Origin: Pseudoips prasinana
Taxonomy: Eukaryota; Arthropoda; Insecta; Lepidoptera; Nolidae
Direction: 5' to 3'
DNA: 64,000 bases
Assembly (NCBI GenBank): GCA_951640165.1
Contig: OX621240.1
Coordinates: 7,266,713-7,330,712 of the forward strand
Part shown: in pieces, positions 42,913-54,704 of the stretch
Layout of the letters: every line of letters begins with the position of its first letter
Position numbering within the stretch: position 1 is the stretch's first letter
Position numbers and translations under genes: made by a program
The notes under the pieces: model-generated
The model's database searches: none
Seen by the model: only the letters and a program-made list of their open reading frames with translations
Told to the model about the DNA's origin: nothing

Positions 42913-43696
42913 AAATATTACTGTTTTAAAATACGTGCATCCGACTCCAAATTTTCTTTGTGACATCTTATTTGAAACAACTTTATAAGGGACCATACAT
43001 TTCTAATAATACAACATTACTCATCGACAAAAAAATATCGAAATCGGTTCACAAACAACTGAGATATGAAGTAACTTATAAAGAAAAAAGTATGTAGTCA
43101 ATTCATTACCTATTTTATTAAATCGCATAAATATGGTATATATTTGTCCACATTTTTAAATTACCACGGTATATAAAAAAAATAGTACATACCCGTGAAT
43201 CATATGCAGTAAGCTGTTTTATTTTTATAATCTGTCCGCATTTAATTCAGACTATATCCAGCCAGTCCCTCTTCTTGGATCTATGGTAAACTTATAGACG
43301 GAAGCATTAGTGTTTAATTAATATTAATTAACATTAAATCGCAATATGAATTAGAAATTAATATCTTCATTATTTGTTTGTTTGGTCCTAACAACCACCA
43401 TTTACAATATTACATCGAAGGGAGATATCGAAAATGTGGATTTCGTATTCAATATTTATCTTTCATTCAACTAATAAAGTTGACTTTTTAGCATATTTTA
43501 TGTATTTCGACTATTGGATTTTTGAAGCAAGATCTCTGTGATGACATAAACATCAACTATGTGTGCGAGTTCCTGGAGAAGTAGGATATGTCCTGCGTCA
43601 AATACTCTTTAAAAAATGTAAACCCTTGTGGGTGTATCCTTAGAAAGGTAATTATATGGCAGTAAGGCGAGTTTAAGTTAGGGAAAAAAAATTATA
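42913..43696. other. No recognised feature
   Basis: AT-rich with no ORF. Confidence 0.45.
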
Positions 43697-43968
43697 ATAA
43701 GAAATACCATGGGACATTATTCACACATGACCAACTGATCCCAAACTAAGCAGAGCTTGTACTATGGAAACCATATAACTGACTGATACGTTACACATTC
43801 TACATTTCTATTAAAAATACATACTAATACAGAAAATTACACCCAGACTCAGGACAAACAGACATGTTCATGACTTAATGCATACAAATATCTGTCCTGG
43901 GTAAGAGTCGAAACCACAACCTGAGGCTTTAAGGCCAAGCATTTACCAACCACGCCAACCGGTCCGTC
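43697..43968 (-). mobile_element. Full-length SINE, family B
   Basis: Minus strand: 'ccggttggcgtggttggtaa' (box A side), a box B-like 'ggtttcgactcttacccagg', 'gggtgtaattttctgtatta', the shared tail and 'catggtatttcttattataa'. About 270 bp. Confidence 0.78.
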
Positions 43969-43977
43969 AAAACATTA

Positions 43978-44423
43978 TCTACATCCTTACTAATATTAAA
44001 ATTGCGAAAGTAACTCTGTGTGTCTGTTTGTCTGTCTGTCGCGCTTTCACGCCAAATCTACTGAACCGATTTAAATGAAATCCCGAGAAAGGTTATTCTT
44101 CATGGGCTATGTTGAAATGGGGGGATGAAATTTGTATGGAAGTATCGTCAATTGTTGGGCCGGAACTTGAAAATTATTTTTTAGGCTGTTGGTTCTATAT
44201 ATTATACTAATATGACATTCAAATTTTGTTAAAATTTACTTTCAAGGGTGTAAAATAAAAATAGGGAATAGGGGATGAAAGTTTGTATAGAAATTATAAG
44301 ATAAATAAGATGTATGGGAATGTTTTATAAGTTTGCGATAAGAAACAAAATACTGGAGATATTCTGATGAAACATTTACGGAGTCATTACAAAATGTGCT
44401 GACGAAGTTGCGGGCACACCTAG
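43978..44423 (+). mobile_element. Non-autonomous Helitron, second family
   Basis: A|TCTACATCCTTACTAATATT at the 5' end; 'gacgaagttgcgggcacacCTAG' at the 3' end. Interior 'gtgtctgtttgtctgtctgt' and 'gccaaatctactgaaccgat' are typical of a large lepidopteran family. The next Helitron begins at the very next base. Confidence 0.8.
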
Positions 44424-44739
44424 TCTATATACATATTATAATAAAATCGGAGGAATGTCAAAACTGTACATTGAATATTTTTAAAGGGATACTTGGGGCG
44501 TTATCTACAATAGATTTCGAAGCCAAAAATATAGTTTTTTGAATTTTTGTCTGTTTATCTGTATGTATGTCCGGGCTAAACTCAAAAAGTACTGCATGGA
44601 TTTACTTCAAATTATGCATGAATATTACTAAGAGGTCAGATCAATATATAGGCTACATATTATCACGCTATCATCTTAGGGGGAGGAGCTGTGATAATTT
44701 ATAAAGTTTTATGCGGGTATAACCGCTGGGCAGAGCTAG
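44424..44739 (+). mobile_element. Non-autonomous Helitron, family H1, abutting another
   Basis: TCTATATACATATTATAATA to CTAG|T. It is preceded directly by the CTAG of 43978-44423 instead of an A. Confidence 0.82.
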
Positions 44740-45035
44740 TAGGTAATAAAACAATTATGTATTTTACGTTTTTCTGGAGCACGGGCATAATTGAAGTTAT
44801 TCGTAAAGTAGTATAATCGACCAAAAAAGGAAGAGATAAATATAATCTTTTAAAAGTGTAATTTTATAAGCAGGTGTTGGTAATTGCTTGTGAATTGTGA
44901 TAAAAACGGTAATTGTGATATAAACTACTTTATTGAAGAATGTTTGTTTGTGCCTGAGTGTTAACAATAAACACATAAAAATCTATACGTATTTTTTTTA
45001 AATATTTGGTTGAAATTGAAATCAAAGTATTTTAA
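44740..45035. other. No recognised feature
   Basis: AT-rich spacer. Confidence 0.45.
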
Positions 45036-45039
45036 AAAA

Positions 45040-45040
45040 A

Positions 45041-45081
<41 letters not shown>

Positions 45082-45095
45082 ATATATATATATAT
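45040..45095. repeat. (TA)n microsatellite
   Basis: About 25 TA units with one interruption at 45079. Confidence 0.9.
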
Positions 45096-45096
45096 A

Positions 45097-45420
45097 GGAA
45101 GGCATTCCCCCTGCCTTATCAAAAAAAGGTGGTACCTAGTACACAGGAGGCACTACTCCCTGACTACCTGATGTATCCTTTAGTCGCCTTTTACGGCACC
45201 CATGGAATTGTATGAATCAAAATCGATTATATTCCCGCTAGAGTTTCACCAGGCGGTCTTGATTAGACTCCGTTGTAACCGGTGGTAAAGCTCCTACTGA
45301 GTTTGTTCCACGGGATCTTCTCAGACCCGCGTCGAGTAATAAACCTTTTACATAACAACACGTTTTAATTATACTACTGGATCCACTGCTACAGCATTGG
45401 AACCAGTAGTATAATTAAAA
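45097..45420 (+). repeat. LINE 3' UTR mosaic
   Basis: Contains 'ccccctgccttatcaaaaaa' (R1-like 3' tip), 'gatgtatcctttagtcgcct' and 'cctactgagtttgttccacg' (inverted match to 260-300). Confidence 0.55.
45363..45420. repeat. Perfect hairpin, 18-bp arms
   Basis: TTTTAATTATACTACTGG at 45363-45380 and its exact complement at 45403-45420, with a 22-base spacer. Confidence 0.9.
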
Positions 45421-45577
45421 AACTTGAGAGGTGTCAAGGGACACCCGGATGGAACGAAGTTATTTCTTATTATTTATTTTGTTCAAAAAACCTGTATACA
45501 CACAATAAAAATAATCGTCGCGACATCACACTGTTCAATGCGAAATAGAAATGAAAATATCTGGCTTGCTTTCTATA

Positions 45578-45608
<31 letters not shown>

Positions 45609-46162
45609 TAGAAACATGCGCACGCCGTACAGCTGCAAAAAGTGTCGAGACAACTTTTCGTAAGATTTTTTTCCGTCTAGCCCCCTTTCACAACACGCGA
45701 TAAGGAACTTCGTTCCAAAAGCGTCCTTATGTATAAGATCTACTAACACATCTACTATTAAAACATCTGATTTTTTATCCTACGCGTCTTTATAGCTCGA
45801 CGGGTGTCAGATAAAAGTGTAAGATTTTAGTGTTAGTTAATAAATTTTACTAATGATGTTTTTAAGTGAATATAAAAACATTGACAGAATCATTCATCAT
45901 TTCGAGACCTTACATTACATTTTTTCCTGTAATAATTACTAAGTATATTTGTAGTATAGTTTTATTTAATTAGTGTGTACATAAATTTGAAATAATGAAT
46001 GTTTATTAGTAAAAAAAATACTAAATAATATAACTTTATAATAAATTGTTAATATTCTAAATTCATATAACTTTGAAATTATGAGCCATTTAATTGTATT
46101 AAAGAAACCATCTTTTATTCAGCAGACTAAGTATGTTATAAAAATACAACAAAAGTTGTTGC
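45421..46162. other. No gene; (GA)n at 45578-45603
   Basis: A GA microsatellite of about 12 units, otherwise AT-rich sequence. An ORF over the microsatellite is spurious. Confidence 0.5.
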
Positions 46163-46285
46163 ACACACGGCTACATATCAAGCTATACATTTCCAATATA
46201 AGCTGACCTCTCATTGTATGGAAATCCTATACAGTGCGAGATCAGCTTATACTGGAAATGTAGAGCTTTATGTGTAGCCGTGTGT
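46163..46285. mobile_element. Hairpin MITE, ~46-bp imperfect arms
   Basis: 'acacacggctacatatcaag' ... 'tgtgtagccgtgtgt' with roughly 80% pairing and a ~30-base centre. No duplicate in the window. Target duplication unclear. Confidence 0.6.
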
Positions 46286-47702
46286 CCTATAGGAAAATGT
46301 CAATCCACATAATAACCTGGTACAGCGACGCCACCTCTATATTTCACTAAGCTTATCTAACAATACAAGTCAATAAATAAATATTAATTCCTCTGTTATC
46401 GACTCATAACATATTTTTAAAGTTTTTCACTTGTTAATTCCTTTGTATCCCACTTAAAAGGGTAGTTTTTGCAGGCTTTTAGCAAGAACGTGGAGAATTC
46501 TTAATTGAAATACTTTAAAAAAACAAACATACGGCCCACCTTTTAGTAAGGAATAACCGCAGATTACGACAGCTTGAAACTCATGGCATCACCTATGCGT
46601 TTCCCACCCATGAATCTCTTTTGATCCGATAATATTATGATCTGACACTAAATAATAAGAGAATTTTGTAATGTGGAGGTCGCCAAACGAGTAATAAATC
46701 ACTATGCTCTACGTCAATTACATTATTGGAACAGTGCGATAAAATTGGCGCATTTCTACGTTACATGATTTGTCCCTCATTCCCAAATAAATCAGTAAAT
46801 AAAGGTTGCAACACAATTATACTAGTAATTAACCAAACTGATGACATAAAGTCTGGTTTGCTCTAGTTATTTAGATCGCCGCAACTAAGGAATTAATTGA
46901 CCCAGTGAGGGCGTAATCTTTAAAATAAAATACGGGAGAGTCTTTGGGGGCTGCCGAAAGAAGTGAAAACTATTTTTTACACTTCTAATTTAAATAATCT
47001 AAAATATAATAGTTATACATATAGCTCATGGGAAACGTGACGTGACGATGACGCAAGTTGCATGATTTTTGTTCAATCAAAAAGTACTAAAGGGGCCTAA
47101 AGAAGTTTTCCCTTCAAAAATGGAAACCAATTGAAAACCGTAACTTGTAAAACCAACAGAATAATCAAATATTCAAAACGTTTTTCCTTGCATCTCAAAA
47201 AAAGAAGTTAAAATCGATTTTCACTAATAGATTTCAAAATGCAACAATTATCAGCAGAACCTGCATTGACGACACCAGGATGAAATAAATAACTAAAAAA
47301 ATACTGGATATCTTGTGGCATGACCATAGCACATCATACACACGCTGTATCGAAATAGGTTTTTTTGTTTCTGTAATCGAAACTTTCTTTGTAGAAATTG
47401 ATGATAAAAGTAGTTTCTTGCCACTCAATATCCTACTTTAAATAACTAATTGATAATAACCATAGTATTAAATGCAAAGCATAATTATCAGATGTTTTGC
47501 CCATTGATATTTATACACCTACTATGGCTCCTATCTCTCTTTTAAAAGGTTACGCTGACTGCTTTTTTGTCAGTTACTACTTTTACGTAGAGTTCAACTG
47601 CTAATGTAGAAAATACATGCCTTCTAAAAGCATTGCATTAAATAAATACTTATTGTACGTTTCAAACCCTTTTCTCACCAACCCAAAGCATGACAGCAAT
47701 TT
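46286..47702. other. No recognised feature
   Basis: AT-rich, with no convincing ORF or repeat. Confidence 0.45.
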
Positions 47703-48027
47703 TTTTATTTTTTTATGTTGGATGGGTTTGCGCTTGACCAGGATCTCACCTGATGGTAAGTAAAGATGTGGTCGAAGGTGGACCGCGCGCACTCTAGCCT
47801 TGAATGAACACATGTTGTATGAGTCTGGAAACACGTCGTTCGGGAGGGTATTCCACTGCTTAGCCGTGCGTATGATAAAGGAGGAAGCAAGGCGTACTAC
47901 AAAATAGGATGTCAACAACAAAGCGGTGAAAATCTTCCCGACGCCTAGTAATCCGATGAAAAAAGGGAGAGAGAGGGATAAGTTCATAGAGGTCTTGAGC
48001 GCATTCTTCATGTTGATGACAGCTTTC
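47703..48027 (-). pseudogene. Jockey-like LINE C-terminus
   Basis: The minus strand reads KNALKTSMNLSLSLPFFIGL, LASSFIIRTAKQWNTLPNDVF, YNMCSFKARV, then a frame change near 47810. Paralogous to 16110-16442. Confidence 0.72.
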
Positions 48028-48987
48028 ATATATTCATCGGTACATAATGCCTACGTATTATGTACCGCTGTTTCTCATGGCACCTGCGGCGCTGTGACTC
48101 TGTGGTCCAGATCAAATAATAAGGCTCACCTTGGCTTACCTTTGCCTACCCCGCTTACGTACGGAGCAATTCGACCTAAGAAAAGAAAAAAGTTAATCGG
48201 ACACAAAATAAAATCGAACATGTATTCAAATTAAGACTATTATAAAAAGAAGAAGACAAGTGTAAGTTAGTACATAAAAACTAGAACACGTCAAGTAATA
48301 TGTCGAAAGATAACTAGTCTCCAATAATGATTCGTAACGTCTCAAATGGACACAAAGAAGATGGCAGCATATTTTGTACTGACAGACGTAGTTGTAGTTT
48401 TCAGCAACAGCGTTGAATCTAGAGTATGATGAAACATGGCTCTTCTCTTACCTTCAAGTAGATATTGTCCTTGCGTTCGCTTTGAATTTTTTGTTACAAT
48501 CAGCTCCAAATCGTGCAACTAGGCTAGAATTAAACGAACGTTGGCCATCTGGAATCAAAACCCTATAGAACCAGTACTGAAAGTAGTGGGTCCAGGTGTT
48601 GGATTCTATAAAATTTCCAGCTACCTGCAACTATTGTCATAGATGTCTTCATGACAAACCTGATTGATGGCTTGACATGATCTCCAAGACATGAAACATA
48701 CGTAGATTTTTTGATGTGGAAATCGAATAAGTAAGCTCCCGGGTACAACCATCGCTTATACCACTCGGGAACAAAGATCATAGAAGTTGGGGAAAGTATA
48801 TCACCGGTATTCCGCATGATGGTGTTAACAGTCTTGATTGCTTAAGGTTGGAGCATCGGATGGATTGTATTAGTTTATGAAGGAAACTGATTCCCACCGA
48901 TTAGCCTAGAAGATTTTTACTGCATTACTGGACATTATAGGTATGTAACTAGGGACCCATTACTGGACATTAGAAGTATGTAACCAT
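48028..48987. other. Unassigned
   Basis: No recognised domain. 'actggacattataggtatgt' at about 48925 is partly repeated at 48963, just before the minisatellite. Confidence 0.4.
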
Positions 48988-49365
48988 CATTCTGGGGATC
49001 AAATTTTGGATCAGGAAATCAGGACAAGTCCCACCCTCTTACCGACCACTCTGGGGATCAAATTTTGACGGCTCAAGACATCGGGACTAGTCCCTTCCTC
49101 TTACCCACCCCTCTTGGGTTTAAATTTTTTTTCTCAGGAAATCGAGACTATTCCCACGCTCTTACCCACTACTCTGGGGATCAAATTTTGGCTCGGGACA
49201 TCGGCTCTAGTCCCTTCCTCTTACCCACCCCTCTGGGGTTCAAATTTTGGTTCAGAACATCGGAACTAGTACCATCCTCCTACTCATCACTCTGGGGATA
49301 AAATTTTGGCTCAGGACATCCGAACTAGTCCCTTCATCTTACTCAACACTCTGGGGTTAAAGTTT
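48988..49365. repeat. ~59-bp minisatellite, about 6 units
   Basis: 'tctggggatcaaattttg' starts units at 48991, 49050, 49112, 49173, 49232, 49291 and 49350 (spacing 59-62). Each unit also holds 'gactagtcccttcctcttac'. A single inverted unit sits in repeat E at 13950-13975, so this is an expansion of retroelement UTR sequence. Confidence 0.9.
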
Positions 49366-50221
49366 ACCCACCACTGCAACTCCTGTAAGCCAAAATCAAC
49401 AGTGTCTTGGATCTAATAGTAAGTATGCCAAAAGCGCTTAAACGTACGGAAGTTGTTTCTTGTCACCACAAGATCCGTATAATCAACTTCTTTAGATATT
49501 ATTTGCAAGCTATTTAACATAATATGCGAAAGATCACACTCCCAAAATACGTGGTGAAGTACAAATCTGAAGAATTTACGTTAAAATTTTTAACTCAGGA
49601 CAGTAACTAGCCAGGAAATTCTTGAGAAGGTTGGTTTTATTAACGTTTTATGAAAGTATCGCACTATTTAATTATGCAACGACGCGACGCGGACCCCACT
49701 TCCAGTCGAGGTTCGGAGGCGGCATTTCATAATTTGTTTAGTTTTTACCCTATCCACTTGTTCTGGCATCTGTTCAGTAGCCTTAGGTGGATCATATCGT
49801 AGTACGCTCAATAGTAATTGGTGTAGGTCTAGATATATCTGGGCATTGTAGTCCGCTGGCATTTGCGGCGTTGCCACATCTGGCATTTAAAGTTTATGCG
49901 AAATTACCGTTTTGTGCAAAGATAAACTATGAACGATTATTATGCTAAATATTTTAATTATTTTTTATTTGTAAAATTATAGTTGTTAGCCCTTCATTAC
50001 TTACGTGAGTGTTCTTCACCCCAAGGCTTTATTGTTTGCTAATAACTCCTCCATTTTAGATATTTTTTTTCTGTCGAGGCATTTTTATCTGCTATGTGTA
50101 TCGCTAAAATTGGTGGCGCCTAACAATGGGTTGCGTAGAAAAAAATGTTCTACACAAATAACTTGTAATTTTTTGTAAATGGTCTACACAATTGGATCTG
50201 CGACGAAGGTATGAATATTTT
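49366..50221. other. Repeat E remnant, then unassigned
   Basis: 49366-49420 is repeat E inverted. A 72-residue minus ORF (49668-49886) starting MPDVATPQMPADYN has no recognised family. 'tatgcgaaattaccgttttg' at 49896-49915 resembles the mariner end. Confidence 0.35.
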
Positions 50222-50356
50222 ACTGGCCTGTTGGTTCAGTAGTTAGTGACTCTAGCTACCAGTAATTTATCGGTAATACGTATGTATGTATTCAGAAATG
50301 TAGAAGTATTATTATCGGTTGTCTGGTCGCCATAGTAAAGGTTCTGCCTAGTTTTA
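50222..50356 (+). mobile_element. SINE family B, internally deleted
   Basis: 'actggcctgttggttcagta' (box A side), then directly 'cagaaatgtagaagta' and the tail 'ggtcgccatagtaaaggttc'. Box B is lost. Confidence 0.62.
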
Positions 50357-50357
50357 T

Positions 50358-50605
50358 CTTTTTTATTCTTGATGGGTTTGCGCTTAACCACGATCTCACC
50401 TGACGGTAAGTGAAGATGTGGTTGAAAGTGGACCGCGTACCTATGAGATGCCTGTTCACTCTAGCCTTGAATAAACCCATGTTGTATGAGTCTGGAAACA
50501 CGTCGTTCGGGAGGGTGTTCCACAACCATGCGAGGAAGAAAGAGAAAGCAAAGTGCTTCGTACTGCAAAAGCAGTGTGTGTAACAAAGCAGTGGGGAAGA
50601 ATCAG
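50358..50605 (-). pseudogene. Jockey-like LINE C-terminus
   Basis: The minus strand reads LWNTLPNDVFPDSYNMGLF then KARVNRHLIGT. Inserted against a SINE tail. Same family as 16110 and 47703. Confidence 0.7.
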
Positions 50606-51446
50606 ATGGCAGTGTGTTCGTTTCCCCAAGATATTTATTTATTAAAAGATGATTTAAAATCATTTTGAATATCGAAAATTACTTTGCGGCATTATCTTAC
50701 ATCATGACTAAGGGAGCATCCTGTATAAGTTTCAACCAAGTGTATTCTTTTCTTGTTTATTATAATGATGTTGTGTCTTTGACACGCAATAAACAGTTTG
50801 TTATTATTAAAGCATTCGTTGACATATCGTTGGTAGATACATTATAACTTTAACAGTGTCTTTACTGCGGAATCATTAAAGTAGGTTTTGCACTAAAACT
50901 GTATCCACCGATGTGAAGTCGTATGTATGTTCGTGTTACATTAATCATAAATGTTAGCGTCAGAACAACTACAGTATGTTGTTATTATTTATGTTTGATC
51001 CAAGGATATGATATACATGTATTTTTATACTCAGTGGTATGGAATTATATCGCAGTAACTTTTTTTAATACTTTATAATTATTTGCCGTTGATTATATCT
51101 TATAATTGCTAAATTGATATCGTTTTCACTGCAACTCTACCATGACCGCAGGTTTTGATATCGTATAAAAGATACGTCAAAATATTGTTATAACTTTGAA
51201 ATCAAACCGATGTACTGAACTGACATTTTAAAATAAAACTTGTACCACAGACTAGTTTATGGGTAGAGAGCTTCTTCTGTTGTCACGCAAACAAAAGGCA
51301 GACGCCATTATTTGACTATTTTTCTGTAGTATTTGCCGTTTTAAGTTTGAGATATTGTGATTTATATATGATGCATTTTTGTCATAAAAATCTTTTCGCA
51401 ATAATACCTATATACAATTGAAATTTGATAGTGAATGTCAGTAGCC
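50606..51446. other. No recognised feature
   Basis: AT-rich with no convincing ORF. Confidence 0.45.
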
Positions 51447-51632
51447 ATTTGACACGGCTTGATTACTGTTGTGTAGCAACAAAGACCGGGACCGACAGCT
51501 AATCGACGCCCTCGAAACGCAGAAACGCTGAGAAAATAAAACTCCTAAAAGATGAGTGACTGACAGAGCGCAGTCACTCATCTTTTAGGAGCTTTATGTC
51601 GTTGATCAGTTACGGACTAGTGACCGCAACTG
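51447..51632 (-). mobile_element. 5S-rRNA-derived SINE, copy 8, replaced in part by a hairpin
   Basis: 'cggcttgattactgttgtgt' and 'agaccgggaccgacagct' are family sequence. Where box C should be is a perfect hairpin (51542-51591), followed by 'cgttgatcagttacggacta'. Confidence 0.62.
51542..51591. repeat. Perfect hairpin, 21-bp arms
   Basis: CTCCTAAAAGATGAGTGACTG, eight bases, exact complement. Confidence 0.92.
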
Positions 51633-52040
51633 ACTATAAGTTTTGAGACTATATATTAAGTTTTTGGTTGCATTTAAGAAGAAGAAGAAAATATAGTCAT
51701 TCAGTAAAAAACAAACATAAATAATAATAATATATAGGTACACATAAAGAAATTCTTAATTGCTATCTGTGCGAGTCCGAATTGGTCCCATCTCAGCATT
51801 TGCGACATTAACTGTTGCAGTGCTGATTTTCTGATGGAACCAGGTAAAAATAACAATTGGACAATTCATGTGTCAGTACAGCTCACATTTCAATTGTAAG
51901 AGAAACTGAAAACATAATCTTGCTTACAATTCAATTCAATTTTGATTGAGTAACGAACCGGTTCAGAACATTAGAAGAAAACATTGTATTCGAGAAATGT
52001 ACACAAAAAAAAGAAAAGAATTAAAATTGTAATAAATGTA
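51633..52040. other. No gene
   Basis: 51786-51840 ('cccatctcagcatttgcg', 'gttgcagtgctgattttctg') weakly matches the hairpin region at 53660-53705. Otherwise AT-rich. Confidence 0.4.
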
Positions 52041-52175
52041 CAGACGCCGGCACATCCAGTTACCCAAATCTGTCTAATTTCTTTTATAGATTTTCAACTT
52101 TACCACAAAAGCATAAGGTTGACTTTCAATTGGGGAAATTATTCAGATTGGGGTAGCTTAATGTGCTGGCGTCTG
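52041..52175. mobile_element. MITE family M, complete
   Basis: TA|CAGACGCCGGCACATCCAGT ... GTGCTGGCGTCTG|TA, 135 bp. Confidence 0.88.
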
Positions 52176-52949
52176 TACAACGGGATGTCATATCGCTTGC
52201 TACAGATAATATACTCGGTTCTTGATGGCAGCAACTTCTTAAACGCATCCAATAGAATTTGCTTAAGCAGATATGTGAATGGATTTGTTGGCCTGTAATT
52301 TTATGCAATTTGGTAGCAGTTTCTAAAGCTCCTTTATCATATCTGTCAAATTTTTGCCACTGTATGTATATATACGTGAGTCACTTTACTTTTATTTGAC
52401 CCATGTCTTAGAGGAAAAGAGAGTTGAGAGCAAAACCAAGAATGATTTTGCTCTAAATTCTATTTCCCTCTAATACAGCTCATCGCAAGAAGTAAAATCA
52501 CTTATCAAGAATAGGAATGAAGGGATCTTCCACTTAAAAGTTTAGCCTTTTAATTGTATAGTTATATCACCTAACAGACACTATCAGAAATAGGAAACAT
52601 TTATTGAAATACTTCGGTATGAAATAATAATTTCTCTACATCATTTCACAGTCTGTGCTTGTAAATTATTATCTGTTAAGTAATTAATTTTGTTAATCGG
52701 ACTGCAAGAACTGCAGTAAAATATAATTTAGTGCACACTGAACATTTAGTGACCGCACGTTCGCACCCAATAATTGCGAAACTATTTAAAAAAACTTAAC
52801 AACGCTCCGCTCCACCTTTATTTAATTTAAATTTTCTTTATACCTACACCCTAAGAAATGTTTTACCAGTCTTTAAATAATTTTGGAAACACAAGAAATT
52901 TACATAATAAGTATTGGAATCAGGCGTTACTTTGCGGAATACATATGTC
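52176..52949. other. No recognised feature
   Basis: AT-rich with no convincing ORF. Confidence 0.45.
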
Positions 52950-53400
52950 AATACAATAGTCTAGTTTTACTTTATACATTTCTGTAGGTAGGTACACGGA
53001 GTTTTTTGGGAGTCTCAGTACCCCTAAGTTTCATGACCACCACAGCAAGGCCGGGGTGGTGAATGGTAATTCCCCCCTTTGTGGCCTGTGCCCTGTTTTT
53101 TTGTCAATTTTGAAACACAACGGGCTTAGCCTAGCCTTAGAGTCATGTCTAAGATTGGAAACACAAACACTGGGGAAATTACATAATAGTCTAGTTTTAC
53201 TTTATACATTTCTGTAGGTACACGGAGGTTTTTGGGTGTCTGAGTACCCCCAAAGTTTCATGACCACCTCAGCAAGGCCGGAGTGGTGAATGGTTATCCC
53301 CCCTTTGTTTAGTCGCATGTGCCCTGTTTTTTTATCAATTTTGAAACACAACGAGCTTAACCTAGCCTTAGAGCCGCGTCTAAGAAGGCCCGGCCTTAAG
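52950..53400. repeat. 230-bp direct tandem duplication
   Basis: 'tagtctagttttactttata' at 52957 and 53187 starts two similar units, each with 'gtttcatgaccacc', 'gcaaggccgg', 'ttttgaaacacaac' and 'cctagccttagag'. They differ at many bases and by small indels, so the duplication is not recent. Confidence 0.88.
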
Positions 53401-53675
53401 ATATTTTTATTTGGAGTAAATATTCCAAAGAAGGCTTATCTAATATAATCTTAAGGCCTAGCCTGAAAATATGCTAGATATTTACTTTTAAGTGAATTCA
53501 TACAAGCTTTTGGTCAGCATCCATTGTAATTATTCTTTAGTAATTGAAAGAAATATAGATTTCATTTTATTTTCATTACAAATACGGAAAATAAATTTAA
53601 TGTGGTACCTATACATTTTAATCATTATTAATTTTATCGGTACTGGTATGAAAAATGGCCCTATCTCAGCTAGTA
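53401..53675. other. No recognised feature
   Basis: AT-rich spacer. Confidence 0.4.
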
Positions 53676-53738
53676 CTGCATTTCTGCAGTGCTGATCTTC
53701 CGATGCCCTATCGGAAGATCAGCACTACAGAAATGCAG
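53676..53738. repeat. Near-perfect hairpin, 29-bp arms
   Basis: Arms 53676-53704 and 53710-53738 differ at one base, with a 5-base spacer. Confidence 0.92.
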
Positions 53739-54532
53739 CAGTAGGTACTGGAAGCGTGATACCAGACAAATTCACATTATCATACTTACAAGCTAAGAAA
53801 AAATCCTGGATTGATACAACATTATAGGTACATAGCTACACTTTAAGATTATTATTATGATGAAACGTAGAACAGAAAAATAGAACAGAACAGAGAGAAA
53901 AATTATTTAAAACAAAAAATATAAATAACAATGAACGCTCATAACAATACCATTACACATAAATAACATACAATCACATTACTCATCACATTACTCATCA
54001 CATTATTCAAACAATAATTGCATCAGTTTTTGAGACATAATTATAATTTTATGATTGCATACACCCCATGTCGCTGGGTTCAATGTAACCTTTATAGTAA
54101 TTAAAACATGATCGAAATAAAGCATCTAAACACAAATAAAATCAAAATAATAACAATAGTAATAAAATAAAATTTATTAGTAGCCACATTCAAATAAAAG
54201 TGATATTACATTATTATGAATTGATGTATACTTAAGACTATGATAAATAATTGAATTATTTAGTTATTTACGTGCATAATTATTACCACAATTTATGAAA
54301 TAAGTAGGTAATAAAAGTTTTGTAAATCATAGGTGAAAATAATGTAAAATTAATGAAATATAAATAATGAAATAAGTATATATAGTAGTGTAAAGTATAA
54401 AAGTGTGTTTAAAATTACAAATTAAACAGCAATTGTGATCTTCTAAATAAATGTGCCGATAGATTAATGCAGTGAATAATATTTGGTTCTATTAACCCCT
54501 GGATTTCTGATCACCCCATTTTCACGTAAGTA
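53739..54532. other. No recognised feature
   Basis: AT-rich, A-run-rich on the plus strand; no ORF. Confidence 0.45.
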
Positions 54533-54704
54533 CGTCAAAATATTTGGAGAAAATCAATTCTGGTCACTACTTTTTCCGTTGCGTCAAAATATTTGGAGAA
54601 AATCAATTCTGATCACTACTTTTTTCATTACGTCAAAATATTTGGAGAAAATCAATTCTGATCACTACTTTTTCCGTTACGTCAAAATGTTTGGAGAAAA
54701 TCAA
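54533..54704. repeat. 49-bp minisatellite, 3.5 units
   Basis: 'cgtcaaaatatttggagaaa' starts units at 54533, 54582, 54631 and 54680. 49 is not a multiple of 3, so the ORF across it drifts frame and is spurious. Confidence 0.93.
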
